From contig CM037870.1 of the NCBI GenBank assembly GCA_021292105.1, positions 24,692,424 through 24,756,423 on the forward strand: 64,000 nt of DNA, read 5' to 3'. Below are positions 1 through 11,999 of the stretch, piece after piece. The position numbers were made by a program, and so were the translations under genes. The notes under the pieces were generated by a model that was not told the DNA's origin, ran no database searches, and was given only the letters and a program-made list of their open reading frames with translations. How positions within the stretch are numbered: position 1 is the stretch's first letter; every line of letters begins with the position of its first letter. This DNA is from Anadara kagoshimensis. Taxonomy: Eukaryota; Mollusca; Bivalvia; Arcoida; Arcidae.

Positions 1-2225
1 TTTGCCAATTATGGCAAAGTACAAAGGAGACACACAAGAGCAAGAACGCTGCTTGGTAGAGGTTTATAAACATGATAACATTTTGCCAATGATGGCAACG
101 TACAAAGGAGACACACAAGAGCAAGAACGCTGCTTGGTAGAGCTTTATAAACATGGTAACATTTTTGCCAATTATGACAACGTACAAAGGAGACACACAA
201 GAGCAAGAACGCTGCTTGGTAGAGGTTTATAAACATGGTAACATTTTGCCAATTATGGCAACGTACAAAGGAGACACACAAGAGCAAGAACGCTGCTTGG
301 TAGAGGTTTATAAACATGGTAACATTTTTGCCAATTATGGCAAAGTACAAAGGAGACACACAAGAGCAAGAACGTTGCTTTGTAGAGCTTTATACACATG
401 TTAACATTTTTGCCAATGATGACAACGTACAAAGGAGACACACAAGAGCAAGAACGCTGCTTGGTAGAGCTTTATAAACATGGTAACATTTTTGCCAATT
501 ATGGCAAAGTACAAAGGAGACACACAAGAGCAAGAACGCTGCTTAGTAGAGGATTATAAACATGGTAACATTTTTGCCAATGATAGCAAAGTACAAATGA
601 GACACACAAGAGCAAGAACGCTGCTTGGTAGAGCTTTATACACATGTTAACATTTTTGCCAATTATGGCAAAGTACAAAGGAGAGACACAAGAGCAAGAA
701 CGCTGCTTGGTAGAGGTTTATAAACATGATAACATTTTGCCAATGATGGCAACGTACAAAGGAGACACACAAGAGCAAGAACGCTGCTTGGTAGAGCTTT
801 ATAAACATGGTAACATTTTTGCCAATTATGGCAAAGTACAAAGGAGACACACAAGAGCAAGAACGCTGCTTAGTAGAGGTTTATACAGATGTTAACATTT
901 TTGCCAATTATGGCAACGTACAAAGGAGACACACAAGAGCAAGAACGCTGCTTGGTAGAGCTTTATACACATGTTAACATTTTTGCCAATGATGGCAAAG
1001 TACATAGGAGACACACATGAGCAATAACGCTGCTTAGTAGAGCTTTATACATATACACATATTGACATTTTTGCCAATGCTGGCAAAGTGAAAAAGGAGA
1101 CACAAGAGCAAGAACGCTGCTTGGTAGAGCTTTATACACGTGTTAACATTTTTGCCAATTATGGCAAAGTACAAAGGAGACACACAAGAGCAAGAACGCT
1201 GCTTGGTAGAGGTTTATAAACATGATAACATTTTGCCAATGATGGCAACGTACAAAGGAGACACACAAGAGCAAGAACGCTGCTTGGTAGAGCTTTATAA
1301 ACATGGTAACATTTTTGCCAATGATAGCAAAGTACAAAGGAGACACACAAGAGCAAGAACGCTGCTTGGTAGAGGTTTATAAACATGATAACATTTTGCC
1401 AATGATGGCAACGTACAAAGGAGACACACAAGAGCAAGAACGCTGCTTGGTAGAGCTTTATAAACATGGTAACATTTTTGCCAATTATGGCAAAGTACAA
1501 AGGAGACACACAAGAGCAAGAACGCTGCTTAGTAGAGGTTTATAAACATGGTAACATTTTTGCCAATGATAGCAAAGTACAAATGAGACACACAAGAGCA
1601 AGAACGCTGCTTGGTAGAGCTTTATACACATGTTAACATTTTTGCCAATTATGGCAAAGTACAAAGGAGAGACACAAGAGTAAGAACGCTGCTTAGTAGA
1701 GCTTTATAAACATGTTAACATTTTTGCCAATGATGGCAAAGTACAAAGGAGACACACGCTGCTTAGTAGAGGTTTATAAACATGGTAACAATTATGGCAA
1801 AGTACAAATGAGACATACAAGAGCAAGAACGCTGCTTGGTAGAGCTTTATACACGTGTTACCATTTTTGCCAATGATGGCAAAGTACAAATGAGACACAC
1901 AAGAGCAAGCAAGAACGCTGCTTAGTAGAGCTTTATACACATTTTAACATTTTGCCAATGATGACAAAGTACAATGGAGACACACAAGAGCAAGAACGCT
2001 GCTTGGTAGAGCTTTATACACGTGTTACCATTTTTGCCAATGATGGCAAAGTACAAATGAGACACACAAGAGCAAGCAAGAACGCTGCTTAGTAGAGCTT
2101 TATACACATTTTAACATTTTGCCAATGATGACAAAGTACAATGGAGACACACAAGAGCAAAGAGCTTTATACATTTACATATGGTAACATTTTTTGCCAA
2201 TGATGGCAAAGTACAAAGAGGGACA
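1..2225. repeat. Tandem array, ~81-82 bp unit, ~27 copies, open at the left edge
   Basis: Copies of a unit with landmarks GGAGACACACAAGAGCAAGA and ACGCTGCTTGGTAGAG follow one another head to tail from base 1. Spacing is 81 or 82 bp, depending on an extra T in the run before GCCAAT. Copies beyond ~1700 are more diverged and some are truncated. Each unit holds a short inverted repeat, TTTGCCA-N4-TGGCAAA. Both strands contain 60-116-residue open frames that are only the repeat translated; the 81/82 mix breaks frame from copy to copy, which argues against coding. The array starts outside the window. Confidence 0.97.
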
Positions 2226-2379
2226 TAAAATATCAACAACAAAAAATTGAAACAAAAACTGAGGCTCTATCTAGCCCATAATTTTGCCCTTTTCTGTCCA
2301 ATAGTATAGGATGAGTAGGTAGGAGAAAAAAATAGAACATGGTCAGAAATTCAAAGAATAACAAGTACTGAGAATTGAC

Positions 2380-3022
2380 TTATCGCCGGCCATGTCTATA
2401 ATGTTCCGACACTGGCCGCCATCACGGTACCAAAACAGCACCACGGGGACTAATGACGTATTTGTCTCAGTGACGTCATTAAATGGCCAAGCTCCGAACA
2501 GCTGCCAACATTCGTATCTCGTTTATGACATACGGAGCTAGGAGGTGGGCGCTGTTTCGGAGCTTGTTAAATGGCACAATTCAGGTCGAGATTTCATTCT
2601 TTTTGTGTGTAATTCAAGCATGCCGAGCCTTTGTCGGAACATTGTGGGCGTGACCGGCGATCCGTCAATTAAATATGAAATCACCTGATATTTCCTTAAT
2701 TTCTGAAATTTCTTGACATTTTTAAATCACTGACAAATCCTGACCTCGAAAAAAAATTTCCTTGACTTTTCCATGACGCGTGGAAACAATGAGAAACCTG
2801 TAGAGGGTTTGACACCGAGGTAACGAAAATAAACGCATCGCTGGCCACGCTTTTTATGTTCCGACACTGGCCGCCATCAAAGTACCAAAGCAGCGTCACA
2901 GCAACTTATGACGTTTTAGTGTCAGTGACGTCATTAAATTGCACAATTCAGCGCGAATTTACATTCTTATTGTGTGTAATTCAAGGATACCGAGCATCGT
3001 GGCTGACGATCTGTCAATTAGT
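2380..3022 (+). repeat. Two direct copies of a dispersed repeat
   Basis: A block beginning TATGTTCCGACACTGGCCGC occurs at about 2397-2672 and again at about 2853-3022. Shared landmarks in order are the GCCGCCATC start, a CAGTGACGTCATTAAAT core, TTGTGTGTAATTCAAG and a final CCGTCAATTA/CTGTCAATTA. The first copy has about 85 extra bases between the core and the third landmark. This is probably an ancient transposon pair; no coding capacity is visible. Confidence 0.75.
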
Positions 3023-4419
3023 TAAAGTTCGGTTGCCGAGTGGCCTAGCTATGGATGACTGGTGGTAAAAAGCTGCAGAGAAATAGAAAACATGTATTGA
3101 GATATAGCTATGGAGTGGTCGAGATGTGCTGTCGATTAAGCGCTAGCTTAGTGTTAAACTTTCGACAGGTCTGTATCTACAATATAGAGGAACACTGTTT
3201 TAATAGTTCCAACAGAAAACACGTGGTTCTTGTATACTAGATCAGGGGAAAGAGCTACAATTAGTTACACCGAACGCACCCAAAGCATTAGGTGATTACG
3301 TAAGAATCATTCTTGTAACATTCATTTGACTTTAAAATGATGTTATGCACTTTTTAAGTCATTGTGTAAGTGTGGTAAAAATTGTGATATATCGAGAGAT
3401 AATCTTAATCCTGATACTAATAATCCAGTGTTGGATAACACTACGACTAGTCTATATAACAAGACGAAGTAAAACGAAAAAAAAATCATAAAAATGATGG
3501 CATAGATGGCGTTGTTACGAAAATATTTAAATGGCATGCGAAAAATTTCTTGAAATCATAATCTTTGGTACGATTTTCCAGTATCCGCCAAAAACTTTTT
3601 AACTTTTAGAGCTTAATGTTTTCGAGAGACTTGCAGTGCTCAATATACCGCACCATTGTCTTCAAACTTGACTGGCATCATCACTGTCGCGTAGTTCTAA
3701 GCTCTATCACCATACTTAAAACGTCTACCATTTTGTACACGCCTCTTAGAGAAAGCAAGTTTTTTCTATCTACCCTACACCAGTTATGTTTCCGAGAAAA
3801 CAACGGGCGTTGTATTCGAGTTACTCAAGTTGTCAAATCAGAACCAACCAGTCCTAGGAATAGGGGGTATACCTAAGATTTTTCTCTTGCTCTGACTCAC
3901 AGTAGGATACTTATCCCCTATCAATACATAAACATTAACCCATTATTAAATGGCCAACTTAAAACTACTGTTACTTCTTAACTTCATAGCTTTAGGGTAT
4001 GTAAGTTAGTGGTATACATTGATTCTAATTCTACAACATTGATATTGTTCTCTGCCATGTTGTTATATTTATTTAATTGTTATCTAATGCTATAACATTA
4101 ATTATGTTTACGCAAAAACCATTAAGATTCCTCCCTCGATTGTCAACGTGTGTATTAACAACGTGTACAAGCATGTGCACTCTGACATCGTCATCTTACG
4201 AAGTAAGTAAGAAATTGGGTAGAGTTCCATTACGACTTCTTTCAGTTTTCTTTGGTATTTGAATGTGAAAATAACTATTTGATAAATTATCACATTTAGA
4301 TTTAGGTGAAAATTCGTGAAACAATTGGTAAATATACAATAATTATAATTATATATAAACAAGTAAGTGAAAAATTATGTTTTTAATTTTATGTTTAAAT
4401 GTCAATGGTTAATTCTTAC
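3023..4419. other. No gene recognised
   Basis: AT-rich sequence with short open frames that lack splice context or any recognisable motif. Around 3150-3190 lies one arm of the GTTAAACTTTCGACAGG inverted-repeat family seen more completely at 45386, 47191, 50894 and 57660. Nothing else in the stretch can be supported. Confidence 0.6.
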
Positions 4420-4483
4420 TGTCATTTACCACTTATATATTGTATTTTATGACAAAATGTTAAAAAAAAAGTGGTATATGACA
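4420..4483. repeat. Small foldback element, TGTCAT...TGACA family (diverged copy)
   Basis: The arms TGTCATTTACCACTT and AAGTGGTATATGACA face each other across a short AT-rich loop. The same layout recurs at 38018, 39031, 53272, 56017 and 56075. Confidence 0.65.
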
Positions 4484-4707
4484 CTATTATAAACAAATCG
4501 ATAGTTAAAGGGATACTGAAGTCTAGGGGATTATGACCAAAATCGATAGTTATAAGTACAATATTAATAATAAAATTCAAAAAAAATAAAAAATTATTCC
4601 ATTAAGATATATATATTTCGCTATTTGAAAATTGCCGAAAATCATCGCTGCAGCTCTTTTGTGTTGGAGGTGAGAAGAACACGCTGTGACGTCATGTGTG
4701 AACAAAC

Positions 4708-5104
4708 CTCGCCATGCTATCAATAGTGTGGTTACAGCATAGTGTAAAAGTTGTTAAAAATATTGTTTAAGTATGGTTTTGTGTGCGACCGTTGATTGTA
4801 AAAATAATTAAAAAATTATAATAACTTAGAACTTGTCTCTATTTAGACTTATTTTAAATTGAATAATGACCAATATCGACTAAATCATGTGCACAGTACT
4901 CTATGCATCAACTGACCTAAAATAATAAAATATTCTTTTATTTTTTCACGATAAATCGATAAGGTCTTAATTTCTTAAAAGTAGAATTTACATCCCTTTT
5001 TCGCATACAGGTAATTAAGAGATTATCAGTAACCTACACTACCTTTAGATCCTGTTTATTAGACATTCCATCTCCGGTAATCAAGAGGTAGATCTACCTT
5101 ACAA
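4708..5104. other. No gene recognised
   Basis: AT-rich sequence interior to the inverted-repeat pair. No open frame, splice context or repeat structure could be supported. Confidence 0.5.
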
Positions 5105-6118
5105 TGGTGTCTTCCCACTTAGCCAACATTTTAAAATTTCCTATTCCCACTCAGCCAACATTGTTAAATAAACATTTAAGATTTCACCTGGAAAGTTTTT
5201 GCTATAGTCTTTTTCAGCAAAATTGTTTTGTGGTACTGAATATTTTAAGTAGCATATCATTCTAGAATTAGTTCAAAATGATATATTTTATAATAAAGTT
5301 AATGTTAACAATGCAAATAAATAAATAAATAAAATAAGAAAGAAAGAAATATTTGAAATAAATTTAAAAATTATTTGAAGTAAATAAAAAATAAATATTT
5401 GAAATAAATAAACAAATAAATGTTTTTGATGGTGAATGTTTTTATTACATATATGTGTCTAGAGGTTTGGTCAATTTAGACATCTCATTATATTTTAAGA
5501 TTTCTAATATTTTTCCCGCTTTGTTTCAAAAATCTTTCATTATCTCTCTTTACTGAACGCTGAACAAAATATCATACACCAAGGAGAAATAAACTAACAA
5601 AAATATCAATGAACAAAAACATTATACATATATGTATGAAACCTTTACTTCATTTTTGTGTAAACATTGCAAGTTTTAAAGTAACATTTTAAATTCATTT
5701 TTTCACTAATTAAAATATGCACATTTGCCTGTTTCAATAACTTAAACAATACAAAAATAATACAACTGAGTTTTTTCTCAAAATCGATTGATATTATGAA
5801 TTTTTTTTATTATTACTCTTTCTTAAATATTATAATAGCTTCGTTGTGAATATTTTCCTAAAAAAAAACTTGAATTCATGCACCTAAAGGGAGCGCAGGA
5901 CATTTGAGCGAAAATTTAAAAACTTGTTGTTGACATTTGAGCGACGACTTTAGTGGACATTTGAGGGACAGACTTAAAACATTGCCTGTATTTTACGATG
6001 GACATTTGAGTGACAGTTTAAATCTACTTTCTGCTCCAGTATGAAAGGCAGAGAGAGTAAAACCTGAATATTTGCGAGAATTTTATCAGGAATTTGCAAA
6101 AACTTCATAACTTCTTAA

Positions 6119-6130
6119 CGAGAGAGAGGT

Positions 6131-6194
<64 letters not shown>

Positions 6195-6206
6195 GTCGAG
6201 AGAGGT
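6119..6206. repeat. (GA)n microsatellite
   Basis: An almost pure AG run of about 70 bp with GGTCGAGAG interruptions at both ends. Confidence 0.97.
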
Positions 6207-6779
6207 CTAATATGGTTTATCAGCAGAGGAATTATTTGATAATCCATTTTTAAAGATATCAAACTGAAACTCCATAGACATGGACAAATTTGATCCTCTA
6301 ATGGACTTTTGAAATGTCATACAATGCAACATAAAAATTTATTTAAGTTTTCATTTTGCCATGTTTTTTTAGAAAATGTTATTTTTATGGCGGAAAAATG
6401 ATAAATTTACATCATCTCCTTATACACAAAATCAACTTTGAATTTAAAAAAAATAAAAAACAACATCATATGTGTGAATTTCTAACAAGTAATTTTATTG
6501 ACATAGTTCGTAATTCTGTAATATAATTCTACAACTAATTTAATGAAGTATTTTTATTCAGATTTTGAAATTTTGTTCTTGGTTTACTGAAACAGACTTT
6601 ACCCTCACCTGTAATTAATACCTATTGTCTTTGCTAATCCTACAACGGACAGCAATTCCCACTTAGCCAACATTTACTTTTACCCATGCCCAACTAAATT
6701 TTATGATCAAAATGTTTTAATTTATATGATAAAATGTTTTAATTTATATGATCAAATGTTTTAAGTTTTATGAGTAAAT

Positions 6780-6927
6780 TTTTGTTGTATTTTTTACATG
6801 TATTTTAATTATAGATACTATATGTAGTGTCTCATAGGCCACATGTGGCCGGATATAAAAATTTTACAAGGTTTTTTTATGTGTATGTGAATATTGAATT
6901 TTTATATGTGACACTTAAATAAAATAA

Positions 6928-6960
<33 letters not shown>
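6780..6960 (+). mobile_element. LINE 3' end with (ATT)n tail
   Basis: The sequence runs to GTGACACTTAAATAAAATAA followed by an (ATT)n tail at 6928-6960. The same GACACTTAAATAAAAT terminus appears inverted at about 9672, at the end of a recognisable LINE coding remnant. I therefore read this as a 5'-truncated copy of the same retrotransposon family. No coding part survives here. Confidence 0.6.
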
Positions 6961-7012
6961 TAAAATCTTACCTATAGGTACAAAAATTCAAAATGTTGGC
7001 TAAGTGGGAATA

Positions 7013-7867
7013 AACCCTTACAATATACAACATAGATCTGAAGATTGATAATTGTAAATAAATTAAATGATAAAGTCTTCATGATATCCCATATTAATAA
7101 ATTAAGTGATAAAGTCTTCACGATATCCCATATTAAATGTAAGTATCATTAATTTGGAATTTTGGAAAGATGCATTAAAAATATTTAAATATTTCAAAAG
7201 ATTGATTTACGAATGTATAAATTGATGGGTCGACTGTCGTGACTGGCAGTATGAAATTAAAATAATTTAAATTAATGAAATATTCCTATTCGTAAATTCA
7301 ATTTTAAACATCAAAAACTCTTTTTTTTTTTTTTAATTTTCCCCCCGCTTCTCGTGTCATTGACGCGAAAAAAAAGAAAGAAAGAAAAGTCTGTAACAGT
7401 GTGATCTAATTCAGAACAATTTTGAATGCTGACGGCGAGTCAGTCGAGGCCCGTCCTTTAAACTTGAAATTGTATAAATTTACTTTTAAATTAATTTCCA
7501 TACAATGACGTTTTCAATAAGACTTGAATACAAATTTCATGAAAATCTCTTAAAAAAACTAAAATAAAGTACAATACCCACGGTATGTATCATTTACTAT
7601 GTTATACTGCTGTTTGTGTTTACCATATCATTTCATAATTTCTGCTACTTCGTTTGTTTCACATCTTGATATAAATGGAATTATCTTGACTATGATTTTG
7701 CCTTACAATTAATAACATATTCAGATATAAATGGAATTATCAGGACATGGATTATACAATTCAAGCAATAATTAAAGCTTGCGTCATCTTGATATAAATA
7801 AAATAAGCTTGAGATATATTATACAATCCAAGTAATAATTATTGACATGACACTAGAAGGGGGTTTT
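7013..7867. other. No gene recognised
   Basis: AT-rich, with a poly-T run at 7320-7334 and two imperfect duplications: TTAAGTGATAAAGTCTTCA around 7060-7120, and TATAAATGGAATTATC at about 7670 and 7724. No coding signal. Confidence 0.55.
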
Positions 7868-8030
7868 ACCGGAATAATTGCGAAATTCCGGAATAGTTAG
7901 ACACTTTCCGTAATCTTTGGAAAAATCCGGAATCTTAAGACAAAAATCCGGAATAATAAGTCAAAATCCGAAATAATTAGGCAAAATCCGGAATAATCAG
8001 ACAAAATCCGGAATAATCGGTCAAAATCCT
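7868..8030 (+). repeat. ~20-bp tandem array (AAAATCCGGAATAAT)
   Basis: Seven to eight imperfect copies of AAAATCCGGAATAATCAGAC in a row, the last four nearly exact and the first ones diverged. Confidence 0.9.
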
Positions 8031-8127
8031 ACCCTGGGCATTGGCTAACCAACAAGTTGGCCCCAAGGGTGGAACCCGCTGGTCTCGATTCAAGGGAGTT
8101 GAATAGAAAAAAAGATGGGAGGAATGT

Positions 8128-8230
8128 GGCGGACCGTGTAGCTCAATCGGTATAACGTCCCATTAGATTTAGGAAGCTCCTGGGCTCGAGTCCCGGTGTA
8201 GCAGCTGCATTTTCCCCTTTCCTGTTAGTA
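8128..8230 (+). mobile_element. tRNA-headed SINE, family 2 (fragment)
   Basis: An A-box-like TAGCTCAATCGG is followed 40 bp later by a B-box-like GGGCTCGAGTCCC, then GCTGCATTTTCCCCTTTCCTG. The same order (box A, box B, GCATT, CTTTCTGTTAC) recurs at 21045 and 21225, so this is a dispersed element rather than a working tRNA gene. The internal promoter is the RNA polymerase III type. Confidence 0.65.
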
Positions 8231-9109
8231 CATCAAAAGTAACTATCCCCTCTTCTGATTTATAAATGCTTGTTGTTTTTTTTCATATACATGTTTGTAT
8301 AATTATTATCATTAATATCATTTTAATGTATATATATTAACATCATTTTTTTTCTGGAAGGACCTTTTATTTTATATACGTAATGGCGTATTTGTTATGA
8401 ATAAATATAAGTAAAAGTCTGAAATAATTATTGTGAAAAATGATGTTTTAAAAATTCTCTAAAAATTATAGATGTTTATGCTGTTTATAAATTACGAGAC
8501 TATCAACATCTTAAAACAAGGTGTATAAATACACAACTACTGAAGCAGTTATACGGGTTGGTAAATATACAGGAAGTGTCAATATACCTGTCTCGTTAGT
8601 TAAGTTTAATTACAGGTGACTATAATAATAATAATAACTTTATTCTCATAAACCGTAATTTTTTTTTATTTTTATTTTTTTTATTTTCTTGACTGACCAT
8701 GGTTAATGTCTTCTCATCTTATGTTGTTTCTTGCAGTCGTTGCTGATCGCAAAACTTCTTGCTTGAAATGCACGATCTCACGGTCAAAGCTGTCGATTAT
8801 ACATTTTTAAATAAATTGCAATTTTTAATTTTGTCTTTGATCTGTACGATTTCTGTGCAGCAAATGCATTCCCTCTCAGTGTTCATTGCTCGGCAGTTTC
8901 ATTTGTTATATGTCCCAAATCTACAAACGATGATCATTATCTATAACTTCGTATGACCGATTTGAATAAATTCTTTGGTTTACTTCTCAGTTCCCTAATA
9001 TTCTGACTCAAAATCGAAAAGATAATACGCCATTTCTAATAAAATGGGTACATCACAACTCGTAAGATGCGACACTTCTGTATATATATAAGCAGTAGTT
9101 AGGCAGAGT
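8231..9109. other. No gene recognised
   Basis: AT-rich intergenic sequence. A 65-codon open frame at 8759-8956 has no motif, splice context or homology I can recognise. Confidence 0.5.
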
Positions 9110-9315
9110 GTTTGTTCACACATGACGTCACAACTTGTTTTCGTACCTCCCGATTGAAGAGTTCCAAAATGGCCCGAGGTTACGAATTTTGATTTTTAAA
9201 CTTCTATATCTTTTTTTATTTCGGCGAATAAAATTGTGAAATTTTCAATATAATAATAATTTACCATAAATTTTCATATTTTGGTCAAACTGGCTAGACT
9301 TCAGTATCCCTTTAA

Positions 9316-9664
9316 AAAAATCATGTAATTATGTGACAAAACTGTACTGTTTAATAAACCATGTTATATATCAGAAAAATACTAAAGCCTATTTTCAATC
9401 CTTTGGACTTTCGGTTTTTCGTAGATTTCTCTAAAACGAATTTTTTTATTGTAAAAGTAAAATCGTACGTTTATATATACTATTCATGCCGTAATTAATT
9501 TTAATATTTCTATTCTTAAACTTTTCTCAGTTTTGCCTTATACTTCGTAAATTTTGGTCAATTTTGAACAATCGCTGTTTGTCAAAGCCATACATTTTGG
9601 TCGAAACCATTTGGACAAGGAAATACTGAGCTAATTAGCAAAAGAAATACTTCAAGTTCAAAGT
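9316..9664. other. No gene recognised
   Basis: AT-rich sequence between the right inverted-repeat arm and the LINE remnant. Nothing supportable. Confidence 0.5.
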
Positions 9665-10545
9665 TCAAAATATTTTATTTAAGTGTCATGCATAAATCTA
9701 AAAAAACTACTACATAATTGCTATATATAAAAGCTTTTACACCCAGCCTTAAAGACTTATAAGACACATCAAACATCATTTATACTATTAAACACATCAA
9801 TTAAAAAATAAAAATTTTTACATTATGTTTAAAAAAACAACATCGTCTATACTCATATGTAAGATACATTTGCTAATAATTTTACAATCTATATCAGTCA
9901 TAAAACAAAAATTTGTCTTTCCTCACTCAATTCATTAAAAGCCGTATAAAAAGTATCATTCAAGTTACTGTACAACTCGTATCTAAGATCATCATAAAAG
10001 TTACAACTCATTAAAAATGTCTTTCATCTTCCACAACACCTATATTACAAAATTTACAATGTCTTTCTAAAAAGGGCGTAGGAAGCTCTGTATATCTCCC
10101 CGTTTCCACAGCTAATTTTAAAGAGACCACTGCGGTAGCTCAGTTGGTAGAGTGCTCGCTCCGTAAGTGGGAGGTCGTGGGTTCGAACCCCGGCCGGGTC
10201 TTTTCCAAGACTTGAAAGTGGGTAGTGACTGTTCTTTCGCCAAGCACACGGCATTACGAAATGAAAGTCACGATTCTTTCGGATGGGAATTTAAAATAAA
10301 CGAGGCCCCGTGTCACGGTGGGCTTGGCACGCTAAAGAACCCTGCTGTTTAATGCATTAAGGGCAACGCACAGGCAAAATTTCTGCACTTTCGCCTATAG
10401 CTGGCGACGTCTCGATATAAGTGAAATATTCTTGACTGGGACGTTAAACACCATCACTCACTCATTCACTAATTTTAAAGAATCATCATCTCTATTAAAA
10501 TTGGTGATACGTTGATGCACAACACTACATGTGATTGACAAGGAC
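9665..10545 (-). pseudogene. Broken LINE retrotransposon: C-terminal ORF2 remnant plus 3' UTR
   Basis: On the minus strand a frame reads through LAVETGRYTELPTPFLERHC and KFCNIGVVEDERHF, then after a frameshift LMSCNFYDDLRYELY and EELSEERQ-like sequence to a stop near 9916. The order ETGRY, C-x2-C, VEDE-x-HF-L, C, LR is typical of the region C-terminal to the reverse transcriptase in animal non-LTR elements. A ~240-bp 3' UTR follows, ending in GACACTTAAATAAAAT. The coding remnant is split by a SINE (10125-10468); across it the frame resumes (DDDSLK before LAVETG). It is dead: frameshifted, and lacking the reverse transcriptase core and endonuclease. Confidence 0.75.
10125..10468 (+). mobile_element. 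Full-length tRNA-headed SINE (family 1) with 13-bp target duplication
   Basis: The head carries GGTAGCTCAGTTGGTAGAGT (box A) and GTGGGTTCGAACCCC (box B). A ~270-bp body follows with landmarks GACTTGAAAGTGGGTAGTGA, TTCGCCAAGCAC, GTGTCACGGTGGGC and CGTCTCGATATAAGTGAAAT, then a CTCACTCATTCA tail. It is flanked by the perfect duplication CTAATTTTAAAGA at 10112-10124 and 10469-10481, which defines the ends. It interrupts the LINE remnant. This is the best reference copy for the family in the window. Confidence 0.95.
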
Positions 10546-10753
10546 AAATTTATTTATAAAAATTACTCAGAAATGTTTAAATTATTGATTTACCTAAAGA
10601 AGTCTATAACTTGAATTTATCAATAGTTATCAAATACATGCTGCATGTACGAGTATGTCATGTACTAAAAATTTGTTTTGTTAACGTCAACAGATTTTTG
10701 TACGAAATGGCATTCTTACCACAATTCGCGTGTAAATCATTAGTTAAGACAAC

Positions 10754-10754
<1 letters not shown>

Positions 10755-10814
<60 letters not shown>
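10755..10814. repeat. (CT)n microsatellite
   Basis: Pure CT run of about 60 bp. The overlapping open frames on both strands are artefacts of it. Confidence 0.97.
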
Positions 10815-10817
<3 letters not shown>

Positions 10818-10845
10818 GTACCATAAATCTTACTGAAATTCATTT

Positions 10846-11019
10846 AAGAATAATTTAACATAACGGTCATACTTAATCTTGACAGACTCAGAGCGTTAAA
10901 TGAAGAACTCAGGAATTACGTAAATATATTATATCAATTTTAAAATAAAAATATGTCCGGGTTTGCATTCATTACCTGCTAAATTCAAAGTAAGGCATAT
11001 GTATTTACAAAGAGCATTC

Positions 11020-11069
<50 letters not shown>

Positions 11070-11999
11070 AATGCCACCCGGTGTACTAATACTGTAAATT
11101 ATTTTCTGCTTGTGTTGTACCTCGTTTTCGAAATATTTCGTTAAATTATTAATTGTTTTTCTCGCTCAGTTAGATTTTTATTTTTCTCCATTTCAATAAT
11201 TATGATATCAAAGGAAACTTTGTACTTTTTGAAAAAGTAAAATTCTAAATGTAAATTATGGTAACTAGTTAATTTAATTTCATTATTTTCCTTAACTTGT
11301 ATCTGGCAAAATTTTCATCTTAATTATTTCTTTATTTTTCAAAGATATTTAATAGATTAAGGATTAATCTAAGAACAAGTGCGTGTATATATGATAGAGA
11401 TGTGCGTAAGTGTTTTATGGTCTGCCTTGTACTAGCGAGCACTCGGAGCGACTTTAAGGTGCTAGCACATCCAGGGTGTGAAGATAACGTATATATATAT
11501 ATTTATTTTCACTGAAAGTTTTACAACTTATGAGTGTATATATATACAATATAATACAATATTTGGCAATGTTCATGGAAATGGTACATTAAATTGAAAT
11601 GTTTACAACAAAATAATTATTCTATAATATACAAAATGGAAGTTATAATAACTTAGTTTTATTTACAATTTTTGCCTAAACTTTACAAGTAGAACTATGG
11701 AACATCGCTGTCTGACTGCTGAGTAAAAACCGTAAATAATGACACCGACTGACCCATCTTTGAACGACAAGCAAGGAAACAAGACAAGATGTACACCCAA
11801 AATGCGACAGTGCTTGTCATTCAGAGGTGGGTTGGTACACTAGGTGTTTGCCGAGGCACGATAATAGGAATAATATACTCATTAAGACAGACAACCATGC
11901 ACCACTGACTACTTGTGACTATTTGTGATATATATTAAATAACAATATGCTATATACCGTTGTAAGTAGATATATTAAATATTATTAAAAATGTATTCG
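10846..11999. other. No gene recognised; (CAA)n and a SINE fragment inside
   Basis: AT-rich sequence with a (CAA)n run at 11019-11069 and a family-3 SINE fragment at 11362-11500. TATATA runs lie at about 11491-11500 and 11536. No coding signal. Confidence 0.55.
11362..11500 (-). mobile_element. SINE family 3 fragment
   Basis: The landmarks ATCTAAGAACAAGTGCGTGT, GTGTTTTATGGTCTGCCTTG and ACTTTAAGGTGCTAGC match, in the same order, copies at 22540, 35085 and 41622. The copy at 41622 still carries a tRNA-like head. Confidence 0.6.

Larger units (their letters stand above)
5105..7012. repeat. Recurrent TTCCCACTTAGCCAACATT motif, both orientations
   Basis: The motif is present forward at about 5113, as a variant at 5150 (CCCACTCAGCCAACATT), forward at 6656, and inverted at about 6991-7011 (AATGTTGGCTAAGTGGGAA). 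The outer pair could be the ends of a 1.9-kb non-autonomous element. Between them lie A/T-rich AAATA runs (5310-5420), a GA microsatellite and a LINE tail. No coding sequence was found. Confidence 0.55.
4505..9315. mobile_element. Possible 4.8-kb element bounded by ~205-bp inverted repeats
   Basis: The left arm, 4505-4707, starts TTAAAGGGATACTGAAGTCT and ends GTGACGTCATGTGTGAAC. The right arm, 9110-9315, is the reverse complement in the same order: GTTCACACATGACGTCAC first, AGACTTCAGTATCCCTTTAA last. Arm lengths agree (203 and 206 bp), with only moderate identity between the conserved ends. No transposase frame is visible inside, and no clear target duplication flanks it. It may instead be two independent solo copies in opposite orientation. 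Confidence 0.5.

Noticed and set aside
1-1545. Multiple 60-116-codon frames on both strands at the left edge
   Set aside because: Products of the 81/82-bp array; frame changes from unit to unit and both strands are equally open.
3616-3876. 86-codon frame with RTIVFKLDWHH resembling a frame at 60534
   Set aside because: The match to 60534 is short and lies antisense to the SLC17 last exon; no splice or domain support.
10128-10200. Functional tRNA gene
   Set aside because: Boxes A and B are present, but the acceptor stem does not pair and the same head is followed by the same 270-bp body in every copy: it is a SINE.
10054-10352. Frames reading GGRGFEPRPG and similar
   Set aside because: Translations of the SINE head and body; identical frames recur at each SINE copy (38158, 48541).
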